From the NCBI GenBank assembly GCA_017590115.1, contig JAGGNK010006559.1, forward strand, positions 6,375,784 through 6,439,783: DNA of 64,000 nucleotides, written 5' to 3'. A model generated the notes under the pieces. That model was not told the origin of the DNA. It saw only the letters and a list, made by a program, of their open reading frames with translations, and searched no databases. Shown here in pieces: positions 11,146 through 24,349 of this stretch (position 1 is the first letter of the stretch; every line of letters starts with the position of its first letter). Both the position numbers and the translations under genes were made by a program. This stretch comes from Montifringilla adamsi (taxonomy: Eukaryota > Chordata > Aves > Passeriformes > Passeridae).

Positions 11146-14100
11146 TGATGACAGTATTTATCCTTTTACTTGTTATTTTTTCAAATTCTCAGCAAAACAC
11201 TATCACCAAGTACCAGGTTGTTCCAGGTTTTGTCCAAGTTTATACAGTTCAGAAGTTTTCTTCTGCAGTCAGTGGGAGTTTCGCCTCTGATTTCAACAGA
11301 AGTGGGGTAGGTTGTAGGGCTAGAGACAAACCCTTTATAGTTCAGTCTGAAAGCAAGTGCAAACAACTAGAAGAAATCTCTTAATAATTTGCATGTTGAA
11401 ACTTACATTGCATAAATGTGCCATTAATATCATTAATATCTTCCTGGAGATAAGATGCAATGAACTTCTTTGAAGACGAATTGCTCAACTCACCCTTGGC
11501 ATGACTTCAGTGGAATCTCACCTACTTCTGACAGTGATTGATTTCGTCTGGAGCACTTTCCTCTGGGAGTCCAAGATGTCTATCTTTACAAATCCACACA
11601 ACCTAACATCAGAGAACTCAGAAGCAGGACTCTCAAGTTCCAGTACTAGCTCAGCCATGAACTAGCATTATGCTGGTTATCTCATTTAATTTCTGTGGGC
11701 CTTGCCTTAATCATAAATCTCATAGACATACTTATTTCTTGCAAAACTTATCAGAATCTCACTTTGAAAGGTGTGCTCATGAAAAATTTAAATATCCACA
11801 AATTAAATGTTTCTAAAATAATTTGCAAGCAGAGAAGGAGATTCATTCCCACAAAAAGGAAAGGAGATGTTCCCTGAGGCTGTTGTATAAATTTTGGACG
11901 TGTCTAATATGGTAGAATAGCAAAGAAATATTCTTGGTGTGGAAAGGAGGCTCTGTCCTCAGCTTTCTCTGTTGTTGTATTGGTGCTTGTCTGTGTATAT
12001 GAAAGTTAAAAGCATTACTTCTGTAGTAGGAAAAGTGGCAACAGTCCAGGTTTGTGCATGAGTTGTGATGGGCTGCATTTAAAATTTGTCACATTTGACA
12101 TGGAATGAAAAGTTCTCTATGCAAATGTTAGTTTTAGAAAACAATGCCAATGTTGTAATCCTTTATGTTAAATGAACAACTGGGTTTCTTTAACCCACTT
12201 TTTTTTTTTTCTTTAACCACCCTCTTGATGCTGGCTCAGATCTGTCTTGGGTCTGAAGTGGCTTTAAGTGTTCATTTTCAAAGTCCGAAGTTTTAATGTT
12301 TTGGAGGTTTTGCATCTTGCCTCCAAGAAGGTATGAATGAGAGTGGGAATGGGCACATTTCCATAGTCTAAGTGTCAAGCAAATTTGCCTGCATTGCAGC
12401 AGTGCAACATGGACTTTAAAAGTGGAGTCCTTTGCCTCCTCTCTTTTCATACCTTGAATTTATGTGGTAGGTACTCAGGCTCCTTTTTCTCTCTGTGACG
12501 GTAACACCAAGGGATCTGTGGTCTAACCTGACCTCTTGCTAAACAGAAGGGCTTTATTTAATAGTGCAGTCACTTGCTGCTGAAGTTAAAAGAACCATTA
12601 CTTGTCTAAACAGTCTCAGACACTTGGACACAGACAATTCAAAACATCCACAGGCAAAAAAATATTTTATTATAACGATAGAGGGAGTGGCACCTCAGAG
12701 ATATGGTGGCATTTAACACTTAGAGAGATCTGTTAACAAGAGAAGTTTTATAAGCTGTTTGTAAAGAAATATTTATCTGCTGGGGAAGGACACTTAATAA
12801 ATTGCTGCAGCTGAAGAAATGCTAGGTAGAATGGGGTACAGTTTATCATACAAACTACACTGTATTCTGTTGCTATTTCTCTGCTGCATATTAGTGTTAA
12901 AATACTTAAGGTGTATCTTAAGGTCTACTCATATATATATATGTATATATACATACCAACACACACACATATATATGCATCTATGCCAAATCTTTTTATA
13001 TCTGAACTGTAGATTGTGTCACAAGATTAAACAGCTTGGTTTTGTAAAACTGAAATAAAACATCTGTTTGGAAAGGCCCTGGCCTTGTAAGAAATTTTTT
13101 GCAGGCTGGATCTGCATTCAATGAATATTAACCCACATCAGTTTTTATAATTATTTCAACTCAAATAATCTTATCACATATATTCAGAAACTGAAGGTAA
13201 AGGAACTATTGAACTTAAGCAAAGGCTTCTCTGAATTGTAGTTGTAAAGTTTGTGTAGCTTTCTCTGTGGTAGTCTGCTGTTTTCACTGTCTTCTAATTT
13301 TCTGAGCTGCTTTACTCAGCTCCCTACTTTAAGGTGAAATATGTTTTTCAATGAGTTAAGCAAGAAATTATTAGTTTTTCACCACATCTGTGAAATGCAA
13401 GAGAAAAATTTTTCCTTACATACCAAAAAATCACAAAATCCTGCCTGTGAACCTAGTGAAGAGGCCTGGGGATAAAACAGGGGACCTGGGGATCTTAGCC
13501 CTTCTTATACAACCAAGCATCTTTAAGAAATATTTACTAAGCATACAGAAAAATGTTACTCCATCTTGAGGAATTAAAATGAATGAGCATTTAAAAATAA
13601 CCTATATTCTTTATCTCAGGTCTTACAATCAGGTCTTGGTACCCACTTTTCTGGGGATGCTCAGCACTGTTTTTTCTACAAGACATCCTTGCTTCTCAGA
13701 CTGAAATGATTCCAGATTCTGTTCAGTTCTGTTTCCTGGTGAGCATAGGATATATTTACCCATCTGGGACAATCCCTTTATGATCTACCAGGGAAAAACA
13801 CATTGTAATTGCCATGCTTTCTTACTGCTGTTGATACAGATTGGCTGCCTGATGTAGTGCTCAGCAGCAATGGAACAGCACAGCGGGTGGAGGCCTGCTT
13901 CTCCTCTGGAAATCAGATCACTTCATGTTGCACCATAATTTCTCAGTCCTTTCTGTATTCCCCTCAGATAAGATAACTCAGTTTTGAATGCTTGCTCTGG
14001 GAGCAGGGCAAGGACAAAGAAAACTGTTGTCTTTTCATCAACATACCACAATCTGTGTCAGAGCAAAGAAATGTGGGCTCTGGAAATTTTTTTACTTTAT

Positions 14101-15270
14101 CTGCCTGAGTAGAAATGAAAGCAAAAAAATAGCAAATTGCAGTTGTGAAAATGTCACAGTTTTCCAGCTTTAATTGTCCCTCAGTAAAATGGACAAACTG
14201 GGAAGCATGAGTGATCCAGCTGTGTGAGTGTTTCAGCATGGAGCATGCTGGGTGTCAATGCTGTGTGCATTTCCCTTTTGCAAATAGACTCAGTGAGGTG
14301 GAGGGGCTCTTGCAGCCATTCCCACTTTGTACAACTCCTTTTGCATGGCTTGTTGCACTCTTCCTTGGGGCCTTGGAAAGATCATAATTTATAAGCACCT
14401 CTGAGCTCTTTGTGGTCTCCAGTGTGGTCTCCTTCTAGGAGTGAGGCTGTTCAGTCTTCCACACAAGGCTGTGGATGCAATCATGCTGCACCAGCTCCTG
14501 GACCTTCTAGATGTACAGACATAGAGGAAACAAACACCAAGAGAAGCTTTTAGAGGACCAGAGGTCTAAATGCATACCATATTGGTCTACACATGCAGGT
14601 GGGGTCCTTTAACATCGTTATGCATCCAAATAGTTGCACTAGGTTTCCAATGCTTGCCCTCCTATCCCTATTCTTGTGTTCCCTCAACCACACAGACTAA
14701 ACAGTCAAAGCACAGAATTGCTGTTTTTCAGTTTTAGGCTCCCTTCTTTCCCATATGCTTTGTGTTTTGGTCAGGCAACTGGCTAAGACTTTAGAGGTTG
14801 CTTATTAGTATCCATGTAGACGTAATTTAACTCTCTTTTATTCCAGTCATGCTTTTATTTGAAATTTTAAAATACAATTGGTACAATACTAAAAAGAAAC
14901 AAAGAAAAAGAATTTCACATGTGATCCCTTTCAAAACAGACAAATTATTCTATGAAATGGTGGACCACTGTGCAAAATAAATCAGGTTATTAAAGAATAA
15001 GAACTGAAAAATAAAACCAATGAATAATAAATATCAGTGTCCAACAAATACAGACTAGGCACCACAGACAAAGTTTAGGCTCCATTCTTGTATGTTCTTA
15101 TGTTCCTGAATAATCTAATATTTATGGGAATTGTTTATACCTGTGTCTGGAGGATGTGGTTCTGTGTGAACAACTCTGCTACTTGGAATAAACTGATGTA
15201 TCCATTTCACTGTTAGAGCTGTAGGTAAGTGGCACTAAAGCACTGAATTAAATTCAATCAGATTAAAATG
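11146..15270. other. Non-coding interval
   Basis: AT-rich DNA. The only clear element is the dinucleotide tract at 12930-12976. I saw no exon or RNA gene. Confidence 0.5.
12930..12976. repeat. (TA)n/(AC)n microsatellite
   Basis: A run of TA units interrupted by TG, then (AC)n, then (AT)n: a compound dinucleotide repeat, probably length-polymorphic. Confidence 0.75.
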
Positions 15271-15336
15271 TTCTCATAATAACCTTAAGGAGTAGGTAAG
15301 ACTTATCATGTACATTCAGGAAAAGATGAGGCACAC
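15271..15336 (-). repeat. MIR SINE relic, antisense 3' part
   Basis: CTCATAATAACCTTAAGGAG, TAGGTAAGACTTATCA and AAAAGATGAGGCACACC follow the antisense MIR order (ctcacaacaaccctatgaggtaggtactatta ... acagatgaggaaactgaggcac). Diverged. Confidence 0.5.
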
Positions 15337-15674
15337 CATAAATTTTCATGCACGTACTCTGTAGGCCAGGCAGCTAAATTAATTTTGAGTGAGGTCTGTT
15401 GCCTGTAAGTGTATTGGATCCAACAGTGGGGCACACGTGCTTTTAATGTGGAATGAAGCAAGATCCCATATCCACATAGTTTGTTTCTGATGAAATCTCA
15501 TCTTATGCATTTGTAAACATTGCTGTTTTTCTCCTGGAGGCTCCTAACATTGTGCATAATTTCATCAATTTCTCTCGTAACCATTTCTGACACAGCACGT
15601 ACTTGGGCATGCGGCACATGCACACGGAGTGTTTTGTGAGGCCAGCAGCAGCTGTGCTCTCACGAAAAGATGGA

Positions 15675-15720
15675 TTTGCTTTTGCTAATAGGGATTTTTT
15701 GCTTTTGCTAATAGGGATTT
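15675..15720 (+). repeat. Perfect 23-bp tandem duplication
   Basis: The 23-base unit at 15675-15697 is repeated without a mismatch at 15698-15720. It contains GCTTTTGCTAATAGGGATTT. Two identical copies suggest a recent slippage duplication. Confidence 0.9.
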
Positions 15721-17779
15721 TGGCCAGCATATGTGGAAGTGGCAGAGCTGTGCCTCTTGGTAGGACACAGGCTGTCTCCTCAGGGCACCCTCCTGGGGCT
15801 GCCTGTTCCTCCCCTGGCTGCCAGCACCTCCAGGACCAGGACTACCCTGCCCTCCTGGTTGGAGCTGGGAAGGTCGGTCCAGCCTTCCTGGAGATGGGGT
15901 CTGTAATTTAACAAACAGGTCCTGAGAGAACTGAGCTGGATTTTCTACTTTTGGATGCTTTTTTCCATCTGGGAGAGCAGTCACTTCTTCTGTCCAGCAC
16001 AAGCTGCTCTCTGGTTACCAAGTGATTCTGACCAGGGAATGATCTGCCCAAAAAATGAGCGCTCCTCAGCCCAGCCACTTTTTAGCAGGAGGAGATCATG
16101 CCCACACCAGAGTAGTGGTAGGAAGGACTGGCCAAGGGTTAGGTGGTATCCCAAGGGACATACTCCTTGGGAAGAAAGAAGAGGGATGCCGAGCACCATG
16201 AGTCCTGGAGTGCAGGGAGTTGCAGCTGAAATGGACTTACAGTGCATCGTGTCAGTTACATTTTAAACAATTTTTGTTTGACACCTTTGTTGTCTTGTCA
16301 GTTTTCCAGAGTTGAGTACAGAAAGGTAAAAATATTGATGGTAATTTTAATCTTTTTTTTATGACCTTTTTCTTTTCAGTGCAAAAAAACCCTATAAAGA
16401 TAACAAAGAGAAGATCAAGACTTTTCTTGTGCTTTTGAAGTAGCAAATGTCAAAGCTTTTAAAAAGCAGTAAAAAAAAGGAATCAGTTGGGATTGTTTAA
16501 AAAACACAAACATCAAAACTCTATGTTTACAAAAATCACATTTTTTTGATAGAAGAAAACCCTATTTAATTGAAAAAATGCCTGCCATCATGTTGACTGA
16601 ATTATACAATGCTTTGGTGACAGTTGCAGAAATGAAACACATAAAATTTAGTTCTTCATGTCAAGCAGGTCACGTTGTCCCATACTTTTCCAAGCAGAGC
16701 TAATTTTTAGTGCAGGATGTCTCACTAGCATGAAAGGCCTATTTTGAGAGCCTTCTGAAAAGTTGACATTTGGAATGAGTCCAGGATAAGTGTTACTGAC
16801 CCTTTTAAGGTTGAATATTTATTAAGTAAGCCCAGAGGATTTTTAACTTGATCCTGTCAAATTTAGCAACAAGATTTTTGTTGGATGTTCTGTTGTTGCT
16901 GTGTTGGTGTTGCTGTGTTGGTTATGCTTTCAGTGTGTATAAATAAATTTAAAAGTATCTTTTTTCAACAAATGGTGGAATGTTTGCCTGTAAGTAAGCA
17001 AGACAAAATGTTCACAAGCCCTGAATTTTTAATCACAGTTAGACAAGCTTGAAAATACCATACTTCATCTTGACAATCAAGTATATTTACCTGTTTCCTC
17101 AATAATATCTCAAGCTTTCTCTGAAATGAATTTTTTTCATGGTTTTTCTTCTTCTTTTAATCCAGTGTAGCTATTGAAATATCATACAGGCATTTATAAT
17201 GTTTATCAGTAAAGCAGGATTATTTTATGTTTTTGTTTGTTTGTTTGTTTGTTTGCTTGTTTCAGTTCTCTGTGTTTATTTGGGTATTTGTTTGGTTTTT
17301 TTTGTTTTTGTTTTTAAAGTTGAAATATTTTGCTTTGGCTTTAAATTTACAGATTGTGTTCAGAGCAGCCTATCCCTTGGTCATTCTTCTCTGACAAGTT
17401 GTGCTGATTAAGTGCCCAAAGCATGGGGCATCAGGTGCTCTGTGGATTAATTTATCCATTTTCTTTACACCTTCTGTACTTTGCAATGTAAACGCCCAAA
17501 TCTGTTTGTCACACAACTTGTGCAGTTCTCCTTGACATCAGTAGAGCTGTGTTTCCTTATCAGTTGCAGGGATGTTCCTCAGGTGACTCCAGAGAAAATT
17601 TATCTCCAGAAAGGTCCTCTTCTGTGGCAAAGAGGAAGGACTGAAATGTTGCAAGCAGGGTGCTGAAAGCGAGCTGTTCTCATGAGAAGAGGGTTGGCAG
17701 GTAACTTGGATATGAGATGGTTTAACAAAAAACTGTCACTAGGAGTGGTTTTCAGCATCGGAGATAGAAAACAGGAGTG
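15721..17779. other. Non-coding interval with simple repeats
   Basis: It holds a 14-bp tandem pair at 16894-16921 (TGTTGCTGTGTTGG twice) and the (GTTT)n repeat at 17229-17263. No exon recognised. Confidence 0.5.
17229..17263 (+). repeat. (GTTT)n microsatellite
   Basis: About eight GTTT units with one GCTT interruption, followed by a T-rich stretch to about 17320. Confidence 0.85.
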
Positions 17780-18490
17780 TAGGAATGGCAGTGCTGGTCA
17801 GACCAGACACCTGTCTAACCTAGGGTCCTCTCTCTGGTGTTGGTGAGCCATGGGTGGCCAGGTAAGGTAAGAACAGTGTACTCTTCTGCCAGCCAGCAAT
17901 TTGGGGCTCAATCTCCCCTGAGCTGGAAGTTGCATCTGTAAAATGCAGCAGTCCCCTGCAAACCTTTGTTCTGCGAATTTGTCTGGCTATTTGCTGAAAC
18001 TACTGGTATCCACAGCATCCTGAGGCAAAGTGCTGCAGAGCTTAATAACATGTTGTGTGAAGAGCCTCTGCCTTTCCTTTGTTTTCCACCTGGTGCTCCT
18101 CTTTGCACGTTGTGCCCGGTTCCTGCCCCGAGGGTACAGTGCTCCCATTGTGCCCAGTTTGCTCCCCTGTGACACACGTGTGTGATTTATGGACCTCTGT
18201 CCTACCCCCACTCCTCATTTCATTTCCAGTCTATTCTCTTTAGTGATTCCTGGTGGGGAAGCTGATCCACACCTTTGATCATCATTGTGACCTTTTCCTG
18301 AACCTTCCCCAGTTCAAATATATCCTTTTTGGCTTCAGAGGAACAAAACTGCACAGGGCATTCAAGGTGCAGTCACATGAGAAATAATGCAGTGGCATAA
18401 TAACAACTTTCAGTCTTTTCTTTAAGAACCCCACTGTTTTATTTTCCTTACTGATGACTTCTTGCTACAAAACCTGTATTTATGTGACAA
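17780..18490 (-). mobile_element. Ancient CR1 LINE fragment, antisense, about 700 bp
   Basis: On the plus strand the blocks follow the antisense order of old amniote CR1: 'gctggtcagaccagacacctgtctaacctag', 'gtatccacagcatcctgaggcaaagtgctgcagagctta', 'gttgtgtgaagag', 'atatatcctttttggcttcagaggaacaaaactgcac', 'attcaaggtgcagtcacat'. The element is on the minus strand, heavily mutated, with no usable frame. It is far older than the copies at 8.9 and 46.1 kb. Confidence 0.7.
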
Positions 18491-18596
18491 TAACCACATA
18501 AAGGATTGTACTCTAGAGGGATAATTGTCACAGAGATCATAATTTTATATCAGTCTAGAGAACTAGACTAGACCAGCCTGGCTGAAGCATAGCAAT

Positions 18597-18618
18597 AAAA
18601 AAAAAAAAAAATAAAAAA
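18597..18618 (+). repeat. Poly-A tract
   Basis: A run of A with one T near its end. No source element was recognised immediately 5' of it, so it is listed as a simple tract. Confidence 0.8.
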
Positions 18619-18949
18619 GGTTTCTTTCCAGATGGACAGGATGATTTTTTTAAACTCCAGAATGAAAATAAACTCTTCTAGGGAAATTCACCAACATTTT
18701 CCTTCACATTTTTTTCCAAAGGTTTTATTTGAAAGTTTTCTTTATTTGTCTTTCTTTACTTTGTAAAGAAATATTATAGTGGTTTAGAGATGATTCAGAA
18801 AGTTTCAGGCCAGGAACCTTTAATTCAAGCGTTGCAAAAGGCTTTGAACTATTGAAATAAAATTAATCTAGAAGATCACAATGAGTGTTTGCAGTGCAGA
18901 TTGTGCTGAGGAGATCCTTGGACTTCTTTGACTGTGTCAGTGAAGTGGT

Positions 18950-19620
18950 CAGTGGATAAATTAAAATGAATTAATAAAATTTATTTGGACTTTGAAAGAC
19001 CTTTAACAGCAGCTATTAAAAATTAAGTAGTCACTGATGTTGTTATTGCTGAAAAAGCAGGAAGGAATAAATTTCTATCAGTGATTAGTTTTCATTATTA
19101 CAAAATCCTAAGAGCAGGGTCTGACAAGTTTCTGTATTACGGCCAATGTTTCGTGTATACAATAATAACTTGGAAAGGATGGTGAGCCCAGAGGCAGAAA
19201 GTGAGCAGATGGCCCCCAAATAATTTAGATGAGTCAAGATGAAAGATGTAGATAGGAAGACAAAAACTGGGAAAAATTTGGTGAAGCTTAAGAAATCTAG
19301 ATAAATGAACTATTCATAGCAAATGAAGCTCAGTATGGCTAAATGCAATTTATAAATGCAGTATTAGTTATAAAAACAATGGAAAAACACAGTGCAAATG
19401 TATGGAAGTGCTCTGTACACTGTAGACAGTCCTATGTTACAACAACTCAAGAAAACATTGAAAAATATCTGCTCAGCATGTAGCTGCTAAGCTGCTACAA
19501 GAAGCATATGCAGTAGGGAAAATCCTACCCAAAGAAGAAATAGAAACTATTCATGTAGTCAAATCGCTCCTTTTAAATTTAAGAAGTCCCTGAACCACAT
19601 GGGTTTGGAAGACAAAACAT
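18950..19620 (+). mobile_element. Ancient CR1-type LINE fragment, sense
   Basis: Scattered blocks keep the order of the CR1 reverse transcriptase region on the plus strand: TTTGGACTTTGAAAGACCTT (from '...LDFxKAFD'), 'ataataacttggaaaggatggtgag', 'gctaaatgcaatttataaa' and 'actcaagaaaacattg'. The match is by order and spacing, not identity. All frames are broken. It lies 450 bp beyond the antisense old CR1 piece, so the two may be fragments rearranged by inversion or separate insertions. Confidence 0.45.
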
Positions 19621-22600
19621 TAATAAAGAACATAATTTTGAAGATGTTGCTTCCCGTTGCATAATTGTAGTCTTGGTAACTAGCTAGAAAAGTGCTCTGA
19701 CTGGTGAAACCCCTTACTTTGACTAAATTAGGTTAATTATCATTATAAGTTGTTTGAAGATTATGAAGATAACTATCTTTTGGTCTACCAATTCTACTTG
19801 TAAGTTTGAGAAAGTTCTCACATCACAGCCTTAATTTACTTAAGACTCGTGGAATTGTTGCTCTTTTTTGACTGACCTATGTAGTAATATAATCCTGCTG
19901 ATTGCCAAGTTAGGGGATAAAGCCCGTTTAAAATTTATTTTTCCTCAATATGCAACTTTGTGCATTTCTGCCTTGTACAAGCATTTGAGCTAGTGAAACC
20001 CAGTATAATATATATCCAGAGAAAGCAAACATAAAGGAGGAAAAAACAGCTGGGAAACATTTGTTTAGGAGGTTGATCAAATATTTGCGCACTTTTTTTC
20101 CCTTCTCCCCAGTATTCACTTTCCTGTGCAGGCACAGAAGTAGTTTTCTTTATGTAGGCAGTGCTTTTAATGTAGACAATTCAACTAATTTTGCAGACAA
20201 CAAGCAACACATAAACTTCAATTACATTGGTGTGAGCTACCAATGACATAGGTGCACTAGCCTGTGGTGCGAGGTAGACAGAGCATACCAATAAGAAGCC
20301 ACCTCCCCTAGTTTTGATACTGTGCCAATATTAAATCAAAGAGGAAATACATGGCAAAAGTGGAATTTGACCAGCAGACTTGAATCAACATTTTCATTGC
20401 AATGAAGAATGTCCTGGATCTTTCTGTGGCTGCAAATGGCCAGGTGCTCCAGCCAGACCCTCTGAGTGATTCACTGGTCAGGGAGAGATTGCAGCACTCA
20501 GATCAGGAGTCCTGTGGTATCTTACAGACTCCTTCCAGCTTTTTCTAATGTCAAAGTAGGTGTGTAAGGCATCAGAGAGCAGTCACTGTGGATTGCATGC
20601 GGGGCACTCAGTGAATTGCTGCCTGTCTCTTCTTTCTCTTTCTTTCTTCTGTTCAGGTAGATTTGCTGCAGCTTGAATCAAATGGATTCCATTTGTCAGT
20701 TTTCAGGCTTGATGCAGTATCTTGCCTTACATCTTGATTGACTTTTCACTCTGTGCTTTTTGCTCTGCAGCTGCTCACAATTCTTTACTGTAAGTTGTCA
20801 CAGATGCAAACTTTGACTCACATGCTTGCAAAGTGAATCAGTGGCAACATCTGTTCCCCCAGAGGGATGGGTGCACCGGCCTCCAACCACCCACGGCGGC
20901 AGTGCCTATGGAAGCTGGTATTTCCTGGCTTGCATTCTGGCAGGCATGTTCATTAAGGGGGAAAAGAAAATCAGTCCATGCTTCTGTGCTTTTGTGCATA
21001 GGTGTGAGGATCTCCCCCGTGCTCAGAAAAACAGGGTCAGGGAGAGGGAGTCATGTGGCATTACTACTAACAGGCATCTGAAATCTTCAGTTGAATCCAA
21101 GATTCCCTCTATCATTACTGCTGTCAGAGATGGTATTTTTAATGTGTGGCAGATGTACCAACACACTGTAAGAAAATATTTGTTATTAAAAGAAAAACAT
21201 TATGTTGGGTACATTTTCCCCTCTGTTGCTTTAGTGGGCCTGCATGCATGTACCTTAAGCTGGCCTGTTTGGATCTTCCATGGAGAACTGAATGTGGATC
21301 CTTGTGGGATTCTACCAATCTACAGTGACATCTGCAGTCTGACGAATGAAACATAGTGGGATTCTGGGCAGTACAGAAGAGGAGATACCAAGAAGAGGAA
21401 AGCATGTGTGAGGCTGATTAGGCATCAATTTCAGTCCTAAATCATGACCTGGGTCTGCAGTTCCTCTGTGATTAGATGCATATTCTCCTTTAAAGACCAC
21501 CTCAGAGAAAGTTCATGATATTAAAAACTCTCAGACTTCAATGGTAAAATGGGAGAAACCCAGAGATGAAGGGATACAGAGTCAGGAGCTGAGGCATTGT
21601 TTGACGAGGAAGGATTAAAAAGAAGGGAGGTTTACCAGAATGGCTTAGTTTCCCCCTTCCCTCTGTTGGTAACACAAGGAACACTGCAAATTGTGGGTGA
21701 AGTGACTGTGAAAGAGTTGTGGCAAGGTGTGGTTTCACAGCTCTTTGTGGCTGTACTCCTCCATGGAAGTCTGGGTGGTCAGTGGAAATGTGCCTTTGAT
21801 CCTGAGAGATCACAGGCTGGGCACCCAGGCTGGCAACGGTGAGACATCTTGGCCTTCTTGTATTTTGAGGGTTTAAACTTCTTATTTCTGTAGTTTAAAG
21901 GACAGGAGTGCATAATGGCAAGACAATTATTCTCCCAGACAAAATCTTGGGTATAAATGCCTCCAATCCTGGTATGAGGAAACACAGAGCAGGCAGCCCG
22001 AGACCTCTGTGGTTTGCTGGCAGCATCTGTGCTGAGGGAATCACAAGGGAGTTACCTCTTTACCAGGCTCTTAGAACACGGGGTTACAAACAAGAGGTCA
22101 TGGTAATTAAGAGGTGGCTTGATGGGAAGTTGATTGCAGGAGTAGGACTGGCAATCAGAAGTGGGGTCATGAGCCTGGAAGTGCATTGGGAAGTGAGGTC
22201 ACAAGAGGGAGAAGTTGAGAAACTGCCCTAAGATCTGTGTTTAAGTGCACTGCTGCCCTTGGCCTCTCTTGCATGTTCCCATCTCTGTGTCCATATTTCT
22301 AGTGAGCATTAACAACCCTCTTCTCGATGCATGAGGATATTCACTTGGATCCCATTTCTTTGGTATCGTTCAAAACACTTGCCAGCAGGCTGACAACAAT
22401 CTCCTTTGTCAGCGTGAGGAAAAACCTGGGAACTCTGTGATCAAGGACTATTTTTCATTTTTATGAAAGCAACAGGAAAGGGTTGAGCCACAGGGGAGAC
22501 ATTTAGAGTCAAAGAATAGAACTTGCCTCAGCAAAGCTATGATGCATATACACACAACATCTAGTAGGGCTTAGAAGTCACAGTCTTGTAGCAGCAGACC

Positions 22601-23485
22601 AGATTCTCTCTGAGAATGATATTGCATAAAAAAATAAAGGAGACTTAATAGCTATTTGTAATTAAAAAAAAGGCTATTTGTTTATATGCGCTGTTCTCAT
22701 GAGCCCTGTTTTTTCTCAGTCTTAATAAAGATAAAGTAAAATAATCTCTCATATTTTCCTTTGTTTTTCTATGTATTAATAGAGAAAACTAAAATTAAGC
22801 ATGTAAAAAAGCGAGTGACATGCTTAATTAATATTAAAGCATTAGAAAGGGAACTGGCAAATTGTTCTATGCAAGCAATAGATTAATTTTATGTGCTATC
22901 CTACCCCATATTTGTGGCACTGTAATTTATGTTTTATTGGGAACATTTTCCTGAATGTGCAATAAGACCCTTACATGTACATATTAACAGTGTCCTCTTA
23001 CAAGGAGGCCTTAGAGTGGGGTTTTGTGATCTTTAGGAGAAGCAAGCAAGATGCATTGATCCTTAAACAAAGTTTCTCTCTGTATCTCTGAAAGTTTAAA
23101 TGTCACCTCTTAAGCAAGAAACAATAGAAGTATCTCAGGGTTTTCTGGTTTTGAATAATTATTTTAATTGAAATGTTGGATTGTGTTCTAATTCCTACAC
23201 CAAAATGTCTTGCAGGCATAGAGAAGAGGAATTATTTGTGGAATGCATCATCAGCCAAGTCTCAACACACACGCTGGAAAGAATTGGCGTAGGCTCACCT
23301 GGTTTTGCATGCAGAGGAGTCTTGAAGTGTAGGAGTTTGGACTGGTTTTTCTTTTTAATTCTTTTCATTAATGCTACAAAACAACAGATGCAAATTTCCC
23401 ACTGCCTGCTTGCTTTTCACATTTCTCAAGTCAGAATAACTAGCTGTCAGCGCGACTTCTCTTGTTGCAAACGGTATCAGACAAT

Positions 23486-23530
23486 TCTCCTCTCCTCTCC
23501 TCTCCTCTCCTCTCCTCTCCTCTCCTCTCC
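23486..23530 (+). repeat. (TCTCC)9 pentanucleotide repeat
   Basis: Nine uninterrupted TCTCC units, then a T-rich run. A pure pyrimidine strand can form triplex (H-) DNA and is prone to length change. Confidence 0.95.
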
Positions 23531-23730
23531 TTTTTTTTCCCTTTTTTCACCTACCTTACAATAATCATATTGTCTTCTACTTAAACATGCTTAGTACACC
23601 TTTTCCAGTTGCAGCAGTTTCTTTTGTAGTCTACAATTCTTACAGAGGCTGAGGAAATTGGAACTGATTGAACGTATCACTAAGGCTGTGTGAAGAATGA
23701 TTTTGTTTCCCTCTAGTGATGAGGTCAAAA

Positions 23731-23757
23731 AACCAAACCAAACCAAACCAAACCAAA
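23731..23757 (+). repeat. (AACCA)n pentanucleotide repeat
   Basis: About five AACCA units, followed by AAAC/CAAA-rich DNA to about 23800. Confidence 0.9.
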
Positions 23758-24349
23758 TGAAACCAAAAACCCCAAACAAGCAAACAAACAGAAATAACAA
23801 ACAAAAAATTATCAAGATTTTGGTTTGTATTAAAATAAATCTAGACTTTTAAATGTATTTTTCTTCCCAAAGAAGAATGAAAACTCCCCAAATTATATTT
23901 TATTTTGAATGAAACCTTCTGCTCAAACCCAAATGAAACATTTATTTTCCCAAGCATTTGCAAGAAAAGCAAAGGAAATGAAGGGATAGAGTCACAAAAG
24001 TGGAAAATTAAATGGAGAGCTGGACAGTTTTATCTTAGTGCCAGAGAACTGTTCTGTCATTTTCAACTTTGTATAAATATTTATTAGAAAACAGAAATGA
24101 GCCCAGAGGACTGTTCCAACTTGCAGGCTACCTACACCTCCTCCTGTGTCTATTTCCCTTGAAGATTTAAAAAAAAAAAATTCACCAAAAAGTAGACCAG
24201 AAGGCAGCATCTTCACTCCCATGCGCTCCTGAAGCACAGCAGTGGTAAAGACGAAGGGTGGGTTCACACACACCTTCTTTGCATGGCAAAACATTTAACC
24301 ACTCCTGACATGTACAGCTCACCTTTCCTGTGCTACCAAGCCCCTGGAG

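Larger units (their letters stand above)
19621..24344. other. Non-coding interval
   Basis: It includes an open frame of 176 codons at 20826-21356 that has no recognisable domain or protein-like bias and is treated as chance. A 12-base-arm hairpin lies at 22793-22829. Two pentamer repeats occur at 23486-23530 and 23731-23757. Confidence 0.45.

Noticed and set aside
14150..14200. Possible MIR core ('ccctcagtaaaatggacaaactggg')
   Set aside because: Only one block fits and the diagnostic cctcagtttccc block is missing.
20826..21356. 176-codon plus-strand frame
   Set aside because: No domain, no protein-like bias and no splice or promoter support.
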